From positions 1-10,012 of the forward strand of contig CAMLOB010000102.1 in NCBI GenBank assembly GCA_946481475.1: a stretch of 10,012 nt of DNA, in the 5' to 3' direction. The position numbers and the translations under genes were made by a program. Of the stretch, positions 1 to 7,500 are shown piece by piece (the first letter of the stretch is position 1; each line of letters starts with the position of its first letter). This stretch comes from an uncultured Chlorobiota bacterium. Lineage in GTDB: Bacteria; Bacteroidota; Kapaibacteriia; OLB7. The notes below the pieces were generated by a model that saw nothing but the letters and a program-made list of their open reading frames with translations, searched no databases and was not told where the DNA came from.

Positions 1-25
1 ACACCGGCAGCCGGGCACAACCACT

Positions 26-1285
26 ATGGACACCGCCCTCGTTTCAATCCTTGCACTGATCGCCGCAATCCTCGTCGGGGTCTGGCGGAGCGACATCAAT
101 ATCGGCGTCGTCTCCCTGGCCTTCGCCTTCGGCATCGCTCTGTTCAGTCCGGAACTCGGCGTCGGCGAGGTCTCCGGCTTTCTCCCCTCCGAACTGATCC
201 TGATGCTGATCGGCGTCACGCTGACCTTCGGGATGATCCGGGCAAACGGCACGCTCGACCGGATGGCGGCCCGGGCAGTCTTTGCAGCCCGGAAGTATCC
301 GGCCATCCTCCCTCTCTTCTTCTTTCTTCTCACGTTTGTTCTCTCGGCTATCGGTCCCGGCAACATCGCTGCAACTGCTGTGATCGCCCCGATCGGCATG
401 GCGGCCGCATCACGTGCCGGCATCAGTCCGATGCTGATGGCAATTATGATCTGCACCGGAGCAAACGCCGGAGCTTTCTCCCCGGTAGCCCCGACCGGCG
501 TCATCAACACCGGACTGCTGCGGGATATCGGCATCACCGATCCGGACGTCCCCCTTCAGGTCTTTCTCGGTGCCGCCGGACTGCAAACGCTGACGGCGTT
601 GTTTGCCTGGGCGCTCTTCGGCAGGAAAAGGAAAGAGAAGGAAAATCATCTTCTTGAGGAGTGGATTGAAGCGCAGTCGCAAGAGGAATGGAACAGAACG
701 GATTACCTGATGATGGCGGCGATCCTCCTGCTGCTGATCGCCGTTCTGGTCTTCGACGTCGGGATCGGTCCGGCAACGATCATTCTTGCGCTGCTGCTGG
801 CTCTCTTCAGGATCGGAGACCTGGAGAAAGGGATCAGGGAGATTCCGTGGGGGGTGATTCTGCTGATCGGCGGCATCTACGTCCTGATCAACGTGATGCA
901 GGCAACCGGAGGGATCGAACGGGCAACGGCGATGATGACGAAGTTCGGTTCACCCGAGATCGTCAACGGGATGCTTGCCTTCACCACCGGTGTGTTGTCG
1001 GTCTTCAGCAGTTCCTCCGGCGTGGTGATGCCCCTCTACATCCCCCTCCTCCCCTCACTTGCCGAAGGGTTCGGCGTCACCGACATCGTCTCGATGGCGA
1101 TCGCCGTCGACATCGGTTCGCACATGGTCGATGTCTCCCCCCTCTCCTCTCTCGGCGCACTCTGCATCGCGGCCGTCATGGATAAGGAAGAGCGGGAACG
1201 GCTCTTCCACAAACTTCTTCTCTGGGGTCTGGCCATGGGAGTGGTCGGGGGAGTGCTGGCGTTTCTGTTTCTGGATTTGATGTGA
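26..1285 (+). CDS. SLC13/MatC-type carboxylate permease
   Basis: Polytopic inner-membrane permease of 419 residues, most like the MatC branch of the SLC13 (dicarboxylate or malonate carrier) group; the substrate cannot be read from sequence. About 10-12 hydrophobic segments are visible. Two pseudo-symmetric halves each carry a reentrant-type signature: SAIGPGN near residues 107-113 followed by GANAGAFSPVAPTG at 145-158, and VFSSSSGVVMP near 326-336 followed by DIGSHMVDVSPLSSLG at 362-377. A charged linker (residues 200-226, rich in K, E and Q) separates the halves and is probably cytoplasmic. Length is normal for the family. The ATG at 26 fits the expected N-terminus, which enters the first helix at once, but there is no Shine-Dalgarno sequence and the frame stays open to the window edge, so a start further left is possible. 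It is convergent with the next gene. Other ion-transporter superfamily members (ArsB/NhaD-like) are less likely. Confidence 0.88.
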   Translation: MDTALVSILALIAAILVGVWRSDINIGVVSLAFAFGIALFSPELGVGEVSGFLPSELILMLIGVTLTFGMIRANGTLDRMAARAVFAARKYPAILPLFFFLLTFVLSAIGPGNIAATAVIAPIGMAAASRAGISPMLMAIMICTGANAGAFSPVAPTGVINTGLLRDIGITDPDVPLQVFLGAAGLQTLTALFAWALFGRKRKEKENHLLEEWIEAQSQEEWNRTDYLMMAAILLLLIAVLVFDVGIGPATIILALLLALFRIGDLEKGIREIPWGVILLIGGIYVLINVMQATGGIERATAMMTKFGSPEIVNGMLAFTTGVLSVFSSSSGVVMPLYIPLLPSLAEGFGVTDIVSMAIAVDIGSHMVDVSPLSSLGALCIAAVMDKEERERLFHKLLLWGLAMGVVGGVLAFLFLDLM

Positions 1286-1361
1286 GGGATTCGCAGGAAC
1301 CATTATTCCCTGTGCAAAGAACCCAGGACCTGTCAAACAACCACTTTGCGACGTTGCCAAC

Positions 1362-1751
1362 TTAATCGTACAACGGCCTCTCATCGGAGAAGTGGAGTCC
1401 TACAACTCCCTCATGATATCCTACCAGAACCCACGGCGTCGCCTCGGCATCGAACGTTCCGGAGCGCGCGGCACGATCATTGACGACGACATTGACCGTG
1501 TGCCGGCCCGGCGTGACCGACAGATCGATGATCTCGGCAACTCCCAGCAGGTGATTGGTCGAAGCGTTCCCGTCAAACACTTTGCGACCGTCGATGGTCA
1601 CCCGGACATGGTCGTTATCGAAGATTGCCTGCAGGTGGACCGATACCGGAACATCCTCCTGTTCGGTGCAGTGATCCGAACAACCGGAAAGAAGAATGAG
1701 GGCCGAGCCGACCAGCACAAGAGAGAAGAGCGGATGGAGTAGCTGTTTCAT
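1362..1751 (-). CDS. small predicted lipoprotein, unknown function
   Basis: A 129-residue protein with a lipoprotein signal: a hydrophobic stretch at residues 5-21 ends in the lipobox LSGC, giving Cys24 as the likely lipidated residue. The mature part (about 105 residues) alternates short hydrophobic and polar runs, for example VRVTIDGRKVFDG near 49-61, an ends-of-strand PGRHTVNVVVND near 81-92, and WVLVGYHEG near 107-115. This suggests a small all-beta domain facing the periplasm or cell surface. No family is recognised. The frame is open much further upstream, but the ATG at 1751 is chosen because it starts exactly at a lipoprotein signal and has the only clear Shine-Dalgarno sequence in the window (GGAG, 9 bases upstream). 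It lies downstream of msrA on the same strand, separated by 230 bases that hold a large inverted repeat. That it is a gene is well supported; its role is unknown. Confidence 0.8.
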   Translation of the reverse strand: MKQLLHPLFSLVLVGSALILLSGCSDHCTEQEDVPVSVHLQAIFDNDHVRVTIDGRKVFDGNASTNHLLGVAEIIDLSVTPGRHTVNVVVNDRAARSGTFDAEATPWVLVGYHEGVVGLHFSDERPLYD

Positions 1752-1760
1752 GAATCTGAT

Positions 1761-1764
1761 CTCC
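1761..1764 (-). promoter_or_regulatory. Shine-Dalgarno site of the small lipoprotein gene
   Basis: GGAG on the minus strand, 9 bases before the ATG at 1751. It decides the start of an otherwise much longer open frame. It stands out because the other genes here lack a comparable site. Confidence 0.6.
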
Positions 1765-1833
1765 GGATCGAGTGAACATGACATCGGTTTCAATACGCCT
1801 GGAAGAACCGACGTGCCGGAGAGTTGTTTCATC

Positions 1834-1934
1834 CTTTGTGGTCTCTTGGTGCCTCCGCCGTGGCGGATGACCTGGTGTTGAAGTACGATAACGCTCTCGT
1901 GGTACTTCAACACAAAGGCACGAAGGACACAAAG
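1834..1934. repeat. large inverted repeat between msrA and the lipoprotein gene
   Basis: The core is a perfect 12-base inverted repeat, GTGTTGAAGTAC at 1875-1886 and its complement at 1902-1913, with a 15-base loop. The symmetry resumes imperfectly further out: CTTTGTGG at 1834-1841 and a following CTTGGTGCCT on the left match, in reverse, the run at 1911-1934 that reads CTTTGTGTCC then TTCGTGCCT on the minus strand. A second hairpin with perfect 6-base arms (TCCGCC at 1854-1859, GGCGGA at 1862-1867, 2-base loop) interrupts the left arm. No T-run follows, so a classical intrinsic terminator is not supported. It could be an attenuator, an mRNA 3' end structure for msrA, or two inverted copies of a dispersed intergenic repeat. 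Confidence 0.7.
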
Positions 1935-1981
1935 ATCCACCAAGGCCGGAGAAACCGGTTTGCATTCTACCCGCCGATGTT

Positions 1982-2671
1982 TTAATGGTCGGTGGATCCT
2001 TCTTTCAACAGTTCCGGGAACTTCTCCTGGAAGCTTCTCAGGCGGGGAATCGAGACGTTCCGGATATAGCGGTCCTCCGGATGGAGTCGTTCGTAGTTCT
2101 GGTGGTAGTCCTCGGCGACCCAGAATTTTTTGAAGGGGACGATCTCGGTGGCGATCGGCTCGTCGTATGCTCCGGACTCCTCCAGCGAATCCCGGAAACT
2201 CTCGGCGATCTCCTTTTCCCGCTCGTTCTGATAGAAGATAATCGACCGGTACTGCGTCCCGTAATCGGGATGTTGTCCGTTGACCGTCGTCGGGTTGTGC
2301 GAGCCGTAGTAGACCTTCACGAGCGTCTCGTAGCTGACGACCTCCGGATCGTAGTAGACCTCGACAGACTCGGCATGTCCCGTTGTTCCGCTGCCGATTT
2401 TCTGATATGTCGGGTTCTCCTCGTCGCCGCCGGAGTATCCGGAGACCGCCTCCTCCACGCCGCGGACGCTCTCGAAGATCGCCTCGACGCACCAGAAACA
2501 ACCGCTCGCGAAGTAGGCCCGGCTCAATCCTGCAAGGTCTGCCGAATCGGCCGTGCCGACCTGCCCTTTCGGGTTGGCCCCCTCCTGATCCTGGCTGTTT
2601 CCTTCCTTGCTGCACCCGATGAAGAGGAAGAGGGCGAAGATTGTTGTGAGAGACAGATATGTCGGTTTCAT
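1982..2671 (-). CDS. msrA: peptide-methionine (S)-S-oxide reductase MsrA, exported form
   Basis: Reduces the S-epimer of methionine sulfoxide in free or protein-bound methionine. The family is identified by the active-site motif GCFWC at residues 57-61 (catalytic Cys58), GYSGG at 78-82, TTGHAESVEVYYDP at 96-109, the substrate-binding stretch DYGTQYRS at 136-143, and AEDYHQNY at 186-193. The C-terminal resolving cysteines of some MsrA proteins are absent; only Cys58 and Cys61 lie in the enzyme domain. An extra N-terminus of about 50 residues carries a hydrophobic segment (4-19) ending at FIGC, followed by a polar linker. This reads as a lipoprotein signal with Cys20 lipidated, although Phe at -3 is atypical and a plain signal peptide or anchor is possible. 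The ATG at 2671 is chosen because it begins the export signal. An in-frame ATG at 2719 would add 16 polar residues ahead of it. Neither start has a Shine-Dalgarno site. The product would repair oxidised envelope proteins. Confidence 0.93.
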   Translation of the reverse strand: MKPTYLSLTTIFALFLFIGCSKEGNSQDQEGANPKGQVGTADSADLAGLSRAYFASGCFWCVEAIFESVRGVEEAVSGYSGGDEENPTYQKIGSGTTGHAESVEVYYDPEVVSYETLVKVYYGSHNPTTVNGQHPDYGTQYRSIIFYQNEREKEIAESFRDSLEESGAYDEPIATEIVPFKKFWVAEDYHQNYERLHPEDRYIRNVSIPRLRSFQEKFPELLKEGSTDH

Positions 2672-2732
2672 AATGATGGAATCGTTTGTTCGATCTGATG
2701 GTTCCGGGATGTATTCCATGAGGAGGAAGGGA

Positions 2733-2746
2733 TATTCCGGGGAATA
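2733..2746. repeat. short palindrome upstream of msrA
   Basis: TATTCC and GGAATA form perfect 6-base arms around a 2-base centre, about 60 bases upstream of the msrA start and touching the next REP-like element. Another GTATTCC occurs at 2711-2717. It could be an operator for msrA or just the edge of the repeat; the sequence alone does not separate these. Confidence 0.4.
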
Positions 2747-2775
2747 CGGTAGCCGCGGCGCTTTACGCCCGCGGT
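2747..2775 (-). repeat. REP-like hairpin element, copy 1 (inverted orientation)
   Basis: Read on the minus strand it is a GC-rich stem, CCGCGGGCG, a short TAAA-containing loop, then CGCCGCGG, followed by CTACCG. The stem bases differ from the other four copies, but the hairpin position, the A-rich loop and the trailing GGCTACCG are kept. It lies 76 bases upstream of the msrA start. Confidence 0.6.
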
Positions 2776-2895
2776 CAAGAAAACCTGATCTCCTCCTCTC
2801 ACCGGGTTCTTCTCCGGAATCCTTCCGGATGTCCCTGTCCGAACATTTGCCGGTATTCTCTTCGCTTCGGTATCGCCCGGGGACGATTCGTCCAT

Positions 2896-2937
2896 CTCCG
2901 GGCCTCCCGGCGTCGGCATGAAGCCGACGGCTACCGG
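2896..2937 (+). repeat. REP-like hairpin element, copy 2
   Basis: Reads CTCCGGGCCTCCCGG, then a stem of CGTCGGC and GCCGACG (2911-2917 and 2923-2929) around the loop ATGAA, then GCTACCGG. It overlaps the end of the membrane-protein gene, whose stop codon (2931-2933) is formed by the CTACCGG part. Confidence 0.7.
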
Positions 2938-3317
2938 AGAATCAGCACGAAGAATACGACCAGGGCTCCGAGCGAAACCATCTGGCCGATCATCTGCATC
3001 CTCAGGTAGGATTGCGGCAAATCCAGAGCACGAAGCCTGCGGGCGATGTAGAGTTTGGAGAGAAGGGCAATAATAAAAAGAAGGACCAACAAGCCGTTAT
3101 AGAGAGATGTTGACTGAGTGATGTCCGACCGCATGAAAACGTATGCCCCGAGAACCAGAATGAGGGGCAACAGGTTCCAGATTCTGAACGACGAAAACGT
3201 TTCGACAACCCGCCCTTTCTCTTCAGTCGAGAGATGCCGCACGCCACGCTCGGTAATGATCCGGCTGGTTACGATGCCGATCAATACAATGAAAATTCCG
3301 ATAAAATAGCTGTTCAT
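2931..3317 (-). CDS. hypothetical four-helix membrane protein
   Basis: A 128-residue protein with four predicted membrane segments, near residues 4-22, 46-63, 73-92 and 107-127. Basic patches (RRLR at 93-96, and R25 and R28) suggest cytoplasmic loops. No catalytic motif or known family is recognised. The start is the ATG at 3317, directly before the first hydrophobic segment; no Shine-Dalgarno sequence is visible. Its stop codon and last codon lie inside a REP-like element, so the C-terminus may have been trimmed or extended when the element arrived. It stands alone, with about 260 bases before msrA and 294 bases after the preceding gene. The even helix pattern and lack of any antisense competitor support a real gene; the function is unknown. 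Confidence 0.72.
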   Translation of the reverse strand: MNSYFIGIFIVLIGIVTSRIITERGVRHLSTEEKGRVVETFSSFRIWNLLPLILVLGAYVFMRSDITQSTSLYNGLLVLLFIIALLSKLYIARRLRALDLPQSYLRMQMIGQMVSLGALVVFFVLILR

Positions 3318-3418
3318 AAAGCGGTAAAGGTTTATGTGGTGAATACAATCAAACGATAGAACGGATCATTGATACCTCTCTGTTCTTTGTGTCGGTGACG
3401 CCCCGAACGGCTCGCCCA

Positions 3419-3461
3419 CCTCCGGGCGTCCCGGCGTCGGTGTAAAACCGACGGATATCGG
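3419..3461 (+). repeat. REP-like hairpin element, copy 3 (diverged)
   Basis: Reads CCTCCGGGCGTCCCGG, then CGTCGG and CCGACG arms around the loop TGTAAAA, then GGATATCGG in place of GGCTACCGG. The stem is intact while the tail has diverged. It sits a few bases left of the long direct repeat, so two hairpin units follow one another here. Nothing else is recognisable in the 3318-3611 gap apart from this copy and the long repeat; it must also hold the promoter of the membrane-protein gene. Confidence 0.65.
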
Positions 3462-3466
3462 GGAAG

Positions 3467-3621
3467 CTCTTCACTCCGGTGATGCCCGAGAAACATCTCG
3501 TCAGCCTCCGGGCGTCCCGGCGTCGGCTGAAGACCGACGGCTACCGGCCATTCGTAAATCGCCAATCGACATTTGAAATTCGATCCGGGGTGGGGCAAAG
3601 GTTTTTGCCCCCTACGTCCCT
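3467..3621 (+). repeat. long direct repeat, copy A (contains REP-like copy 4)
   Basis: About 155 bases, matching 4318-4471 in the same orientation with 7 substitutions and one single-base gap by eye. In order it holds: a lead beginning CTCTTCACTCCGGTG; a REP-like unit at 3505-3547 (CCGGGcgtCCCGG hairpin, then CGTCGG and CCGACG around CTGAAGA, then GGCTACCGG); an AT-richer stretch with AAATCGCC and GAAATTCGATCC; and a terminal hairpin at 3592-3611 followed by CTACGTCCCT. The right end overlaps the 3' end of the unknown 219-residue gene and gives it its stop codon. Confidence 0.9.
3592..3611 (-). terminator. terminator-like hairpin at the end of the unknown gene
   Basis: Perfect 8-base arms, GGGGCAAA (3592-3599) and TTTGCCCC (3604-3611), with a 4-base loop. 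On the minus strand the stem starts at the base right after the TAG stop codon (3614-3612). No T-run follows on either strand, so it is not a textbook intrinsic terminator; it may protect the mRNA 3' end or only be part of the repeat. Confidence 0.45.
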
Positions 3622-4271
3622 GATCTCTCCCCGATCCAGACGTTTCCCTCACGGAACCAATAGAGTTCCTCGATCTTTCCGAAATTCGGCGGCAACCTGT
3701 CGGTCCTGTGCGATTTGCGCAGAAGCTTTTCAAACCAGCGTTTTTCCGCTTCATACTCCTCCAACGTGGAGAAGTCGGCGGGGTCCGGTTTGTCCGTGTT
3801 GTCGTATGCGACTTCATTCCATCGATACTCCCAGTCGAAACGGCTCATCCTGTCGGCAAGGGAACCGTATGTCCGAAGATCGATCGATCTGCTGTAATCC
3901 GGCTTGTAGCCGATCTCCGTATAGAAGCTCCCCTCAATATCACCGATTTCACAAACCACCTGTGACGCTGAGAGCCACGGATCGAACAACCAGAGCTTCA
4001 AGCGATACGGTTCGCCATGTTGATCGAGTTGATTTTTCCAGCTATCATGAATGTCAAGAAGTCCGGAAAGCATATGTCTTCTGATCCGTCCGGTCGGTTC
4101 GGAAAACCAGCTATTCGTAAACGACAGGCCGCTCCACGGGTGGACCCAGATCTTCACGTAGTGATTTTGATATGAAGTATGGTTCCGGATATCAAGCTTG
4201 AGGTGATGTCGGCGCCAGCGCTCAACATTTCTCAGTCGTCGGACTCCTCCACGAAGTTTTCTTGTTCTCAT
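3612..4271 (-). CDS. hypothetical protein bracketed by direct repeats
   Basis: A 219-residue protein of no family I recognise. The first 25 residues are strongly basic (about half Arg or Lys, with RRLRNVERWRRHH at 11-23), as in nucleic-acid- or membrane-surface-binding tails. The middle is rich in Trp, Tyr and Phe (for example KIWVHPWSGLSFTNSWF at 40-56 and LKLWLFDPWL at 91-100), suggesting a beta-rich globular fold. A charged, probably helical section follows (about 167-187), then KIEELYWFREGNVWIGERSG at the end. There is no signal peptide, no membrane segment and only one Cys (107). The ATG at 4271 is preferred; a GTG at 4325 in the same frame would start inside repeat B and add 18 unremarkable residues. 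No Shine-Dalgarno sequence is seen at either. The TAG stop lies in repeat A, so the last residues may be repeat-derived. It follows the CHAT gene on the same strand after 249 bases. Confidence 0.68.
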   Translation of the reverse strand: MRTRKLRGGVRRLRNVERWRRHHLKLDIRNHTSYQNHYVKIWVHPWSGLSFTNSWFSEPTGRIRRHMLSGLLDIHDSWKNQLDQHGEPYRLKLWLFDPWLSASQVVCEIGDIEGSFYTEIGYKPDYSRSIDLRTYGSLADRMSRFDWEYRWNEVAYDNTDKPDPADFSTLEEYEAEKRWFEKLLRKSHRTDRLPPNFGKIEELYWFREGNVWIGERSGT

Positions 4272-4317
4272 TTTGACCGTCAGGCGATTTCTGTGGTACT
4301 GTCTTGAAGCCTGCACA

Positions 4318-4471
4318 CTCTTCACTCCGGTGGCGCCCGAGAAACATCTCGTCAGCCTCCGGGCGTCCCGGCGTCGGCTGAAGACCGACGGCTACCGGCC
4401 ATTCGCAAATCGCCGATCGGCATTCGAAATTCGATCCGGGGTGGGCAAATGTTTTTGCCCCCTACGTCCCT
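4318..4471 (+). repeat. long direct repeat, copy B (contains REP-like copy 5)
   Basis: Second copy of the 155-base repeat, one base shorter. The REP-like unit lies at 4356-4398 and is identical to that in copy A; the substitutions fall in the lead and in the AT-richer part. Its right end lies 49 bases beyond the CHAT stop codon, and its left end lies just upstream of the unknown gene, so that gene is framed by the two copies. Confidence 0.9.
4443..4460 (-). terminator. terminator-like hairpin downstream of the CHAT gene
   Basis: Perfect 7-base arms, GGGCAAA and TTTGCCC, with a 4-base loop; the counterpart of the hairpin in copy A. It is 60 bases past the CHAT stop codon and lacks a T-run. 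Compared with copy A, one stem pair is lost through the single-base gap and the loop base next to the stem differs. Confidence 0.35.
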
Positions 4472-4474
4472 CCC

Positions 4475-4513
4475 ACTCTACGAACTCTATACACTCTCAA
4501 CTCTACGAACTCT
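4475..4513. repeat. two 14-base direct repeats between repeat B and CHAT
   Basis: ACTCTACGAACTCT occurs identically at 4475-4488 and 4500-4513, separated by an 11-base CT-rich spacer (25-base period). It lies directly after the CHAT stop codon in transcription order. It looks like simple low-complexity duplication; no function is claimed. Confidence 0.6.
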
Positions 4514-4520
4514 TCCCCCC

Positions 4521-7500
4521 TCATCTCCAATCCCCCAGCAACACAAACGGCGCCCAGTAATACGGATAGGCGTACTCTTCCTGCGCGGCCAGTTTTGCCT
4601 GGGCCAGTTTCAGCGCGTCGGCCGAGCCGTGGGTTTTCAGGTTCGTGTAGAATTCTTTCATCAGAATCGCCGTGGCGTTATCGTCCACCTGCCAGAGGGT
4701 GGCGACGACCCGGGGAACGCCGACCTGCAGGAAAGCGTTTGCCGGGTTGATCGGCCATCCCTCCACCACCTCCTCGCTGACGGCCGTGTTGCAGGCCGAG
4801 AGGGTGACCAGACGACAGTTGGCCAGATTCGAGATACCCCAGATCTCCTCCAGCGTCAGCCGTCCGTCTTCTCCGGCGGCCGGGTTCTCCGCAAGGGTCA
4901 GCCAGGAATTCTCGAAGTTCGTGTAGTCCAGATTGCCGTGCGTGGCGAAATGGAGTGTGTTGTATTCCTCCGGCATGTTCTTCGCCTTGTCCTCGGTTGC
5001 CTCTTCCCGCAGATAAACCTTTGCGCCGGGATAGAGAGAGGCGATATCCTTCACCTCCTGCTCGGCGCTCGGCAACGAGTTGTCGGCGTTGCCGAAGGCG
5101 ACCACGTGGGGCTTGTCGGCGCGGGCTTTCTCCTCAAGGAAGATGCCGAGGTCGGAGACGTAGAAGATCGAATGATCCTCCATCAGGTAGCGGGGTTCGT
5201 CCGGAGAACTGCTCAGCAGACCGAACGGCAGATAGTTCAGATCGCCGCTTGGGATGATCGCCAGCTTCTCCTTTCCGGCCAGTTGATCCTCGACCGGAGC
5301 GATCAGCAGGTTATAGAGTTCCGAGGCATAGGGGAGTATATCCGCAGGAGTCATCTCTTCTCCCTCCTCACTGTCCGGAGCCTCCACCATCCAGTAGAGT
5401 TGCCGGACGGTCCACTCGATGTCGCTCCGGGGAGTGGACATCACCCGGGCGATCACCGTGTCGGATGTGGCGAAGAAGACAAAAAGTTGACTCTCGCCGA
5501 GGAGATAGGAGATGACGGCGACATCCTCCGGTATCTTCTGCTTCCGCTGCCGCAGTTCAATCGGATTGACGCCGGTGCTGAAATAGTTCCGAAGCTCCGG
5601 CTGTTCGCGAACGGTTTCGGTGACGAAGCGGATGTAGTCGCTCTCGGCAATCGAAATGATCTCCTGAAGCTTCTCGATTTTCTCCTCACTCCCCTCTTCC
5701 CTCCCCCGCTCCACAGCAATCTGTTCGGCCAGTTTGTCGATGCGGGCCTTCAGTTCCCGTCCCTGATCCAGAATTTTCTTCTGCGACGGATCGGCAAGCT
5801 CGGGCGCGAGACTCCGGAAGCGGGCCCGCAGGTCCTCGCTGCTGCTCCGCTCCAGATAGCCGAGCGCGGTCTCGATCTCCCCCTTCTCGATCAGCAGGGC
5901 GATCAGGGCTTCGTAGACCTGAATCTTCATCCGGTCGGAGGCGAAGAGTTTTTCGGCCGCCTCTCCTCCGGAGACCCGGTCGCGCAGGGATTCTATCGTC
6001 TCGACCGAACGTTTCAGATAATCGATTGCCCCCTCACGGTCGTTCCGGTCACGGTGAAGAATGCCGAGATGATAGAGGGGACGCCACAGGTACTTGGTCG
6101 AACCGATCCGTTCGGAGACCTCGACCGATTTCTTCAGATAGATTTCTCCTTCCCCCGTATTTCCTCTTCGCAGAGCAAGTTCTCCCATCACGAAATTGGT
6201 TTCGGCCACCTGCTCAAGCTCACCGATCTCCTCGGATAGTTGCAACGCCCGTTCGCCATGCTTTGCCGCCTCATCCAGTCGATCGGCCGCAATCATCGTC
6301 TTGGCCAGAATCGTCAGCTTCGTTGCGCTGACCCTGCGGGCGTTCAGCGAATCGGCCAGTTCCAGTCCGCTCTTCAGCCAGGTCTCGGCCTCCTTCAGGC
6401 GTCCCTGCTCGTAGTAGACCTCGCCGATGTTTCCGATGACGATGGCGAGGAATTCATCTTCCTGTCCGGCATCCCGCAGGATCTTCAGAACTCCGGTAAA
6501 CTGATCGAGTGCCCGATCATAATCTCCCTGGAAGAACAGAACGGTGCCGATGTTGTTCATCGGCGTAGCCCGGGCGACCGTATCGCGAAGCTCGCGATAG
6601 AGACTGTCGGCCCGGTTGTAGTATTCGACCGCCCGGCGGTAATCCCCCATCGCGTTGTAGATGTTGCCGATGCCGATGAAGGCCGAGCCGATTCCCCAGG
6701 CGTTGTCCACGTCCCGACTGATCTCCAACCCCTGCCGGTCCACCTCGAGCGCCTTCTCGAATTCCCCCAGCAGCAGATAGACCCCGGCGGTTGCCGTCAG
6801 TGCGTCGGCAATCTGGGTCCGACTGTTGCTCTCCCGCGCCAGTCGCTCGGCCTCCCGAAATTTCTCCAGTCCCTTGCCGAACTCGCCCCGTTCGATCTCG
6901 ATATTCCCGATTCCGAGCAGTGCGTCGATCTCACCGCTTTTATATCCGATCTCCCTGTAGATCTCCAACGCCTTCCCGTAGTTCTCGACCGCCCGACCGT
7001 TCTCTCCCTTCATCGCGTCCACTTTTGCGATCACCGACCAGCACCAGGCGACATCCTCCCGACTCTCAAGTTCTTCGGCCAGCGCAAGAGCCTTCTCGAA
7101 GTAGTCATAGGCGGCTTCGTAGTCTCTCTGAACCCACCCGACCAGTCCGAGACCGGTCATGCTGTAGATTTCGTTCTGCCTGTCGCCGATCTCCCGACGG
7201 ATCCGCAGACTCTCGTCGTATGCCTTTCGGGCCTGGTCATATTTCAGATCGCCGTAGTAGACGTTGCCGATGTTGTAGAGGGTCGTGGCCACGGCATCCC
7301 GCGCACCGATCTGCCGCTGCACCTCGATCGCCCGGTTATATTTCTCCAGCGCCGAGTGCCAGACCTTCTGTCCGTAATAGACATCGCCGGCACTTGAGAG
7401 GACTTCCGCCTGCTTCTCGCGATCCCCGAGCCGCGTGTAGATTTCCGACGCCCGGTTATATGCCTCCAGCGCACCGTTCGGATCACCGCTCTCGCGGAAC

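Noticed and set aside
688..1185. Plus-strand open frame inside the permease gene
   Set aside because: It is rich in Arg, Asp and Gly with no hydrophobic pattern, and is a frame shadow of the permease.
1286..1361. Bidirectional terminator between the convergent permease and lipoprotein genes
   Set aside because: Only a weak, bulged pairing (GCAGGAA with TTCCCTGTGC) was found, without a T-run.
1752..2615. Extension of the small lipoprotein frame upstream to about 2615
   Set aside because: It would run in another frame across the msrA coding region and give a low-complexity Arg/Gly-rich sequence. The internal ATG at 1751 has a ribosome-binding site and a lipoprotein signal.
2668..2919. Possible 83-residue gene in the gap upstream of msrA
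   Set aside because: The translation is made of REP-like element and intergenic sequence, has no domain or ribosome-binding site, and overlaps the msrA start.
3467..4471. CRISPR array or a CRISPR-linked Craspase system
   Set aside because: The repeats number two and are about 155 bases long with a gene between them, and no cas gene is present. The TPR-CHAT protein has a signal peptide, unlike Csx29.
3467..4471. Insertion sequence or composite transposon
   Set aside because: No transposase gene is present, the repeat ends show no terminal inverted repeats, and no target-site duplication could be identified.
4449..7397. Long plus-strand open frames (4449-6239 and 6240-7397) opposite the CHAT gene
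   Set aside because: They are antisense to a convincing TPR-CHAT protein with intact motifs; their translations show no domain, and the open frames follow from the GC-rich codon use of the real gene.
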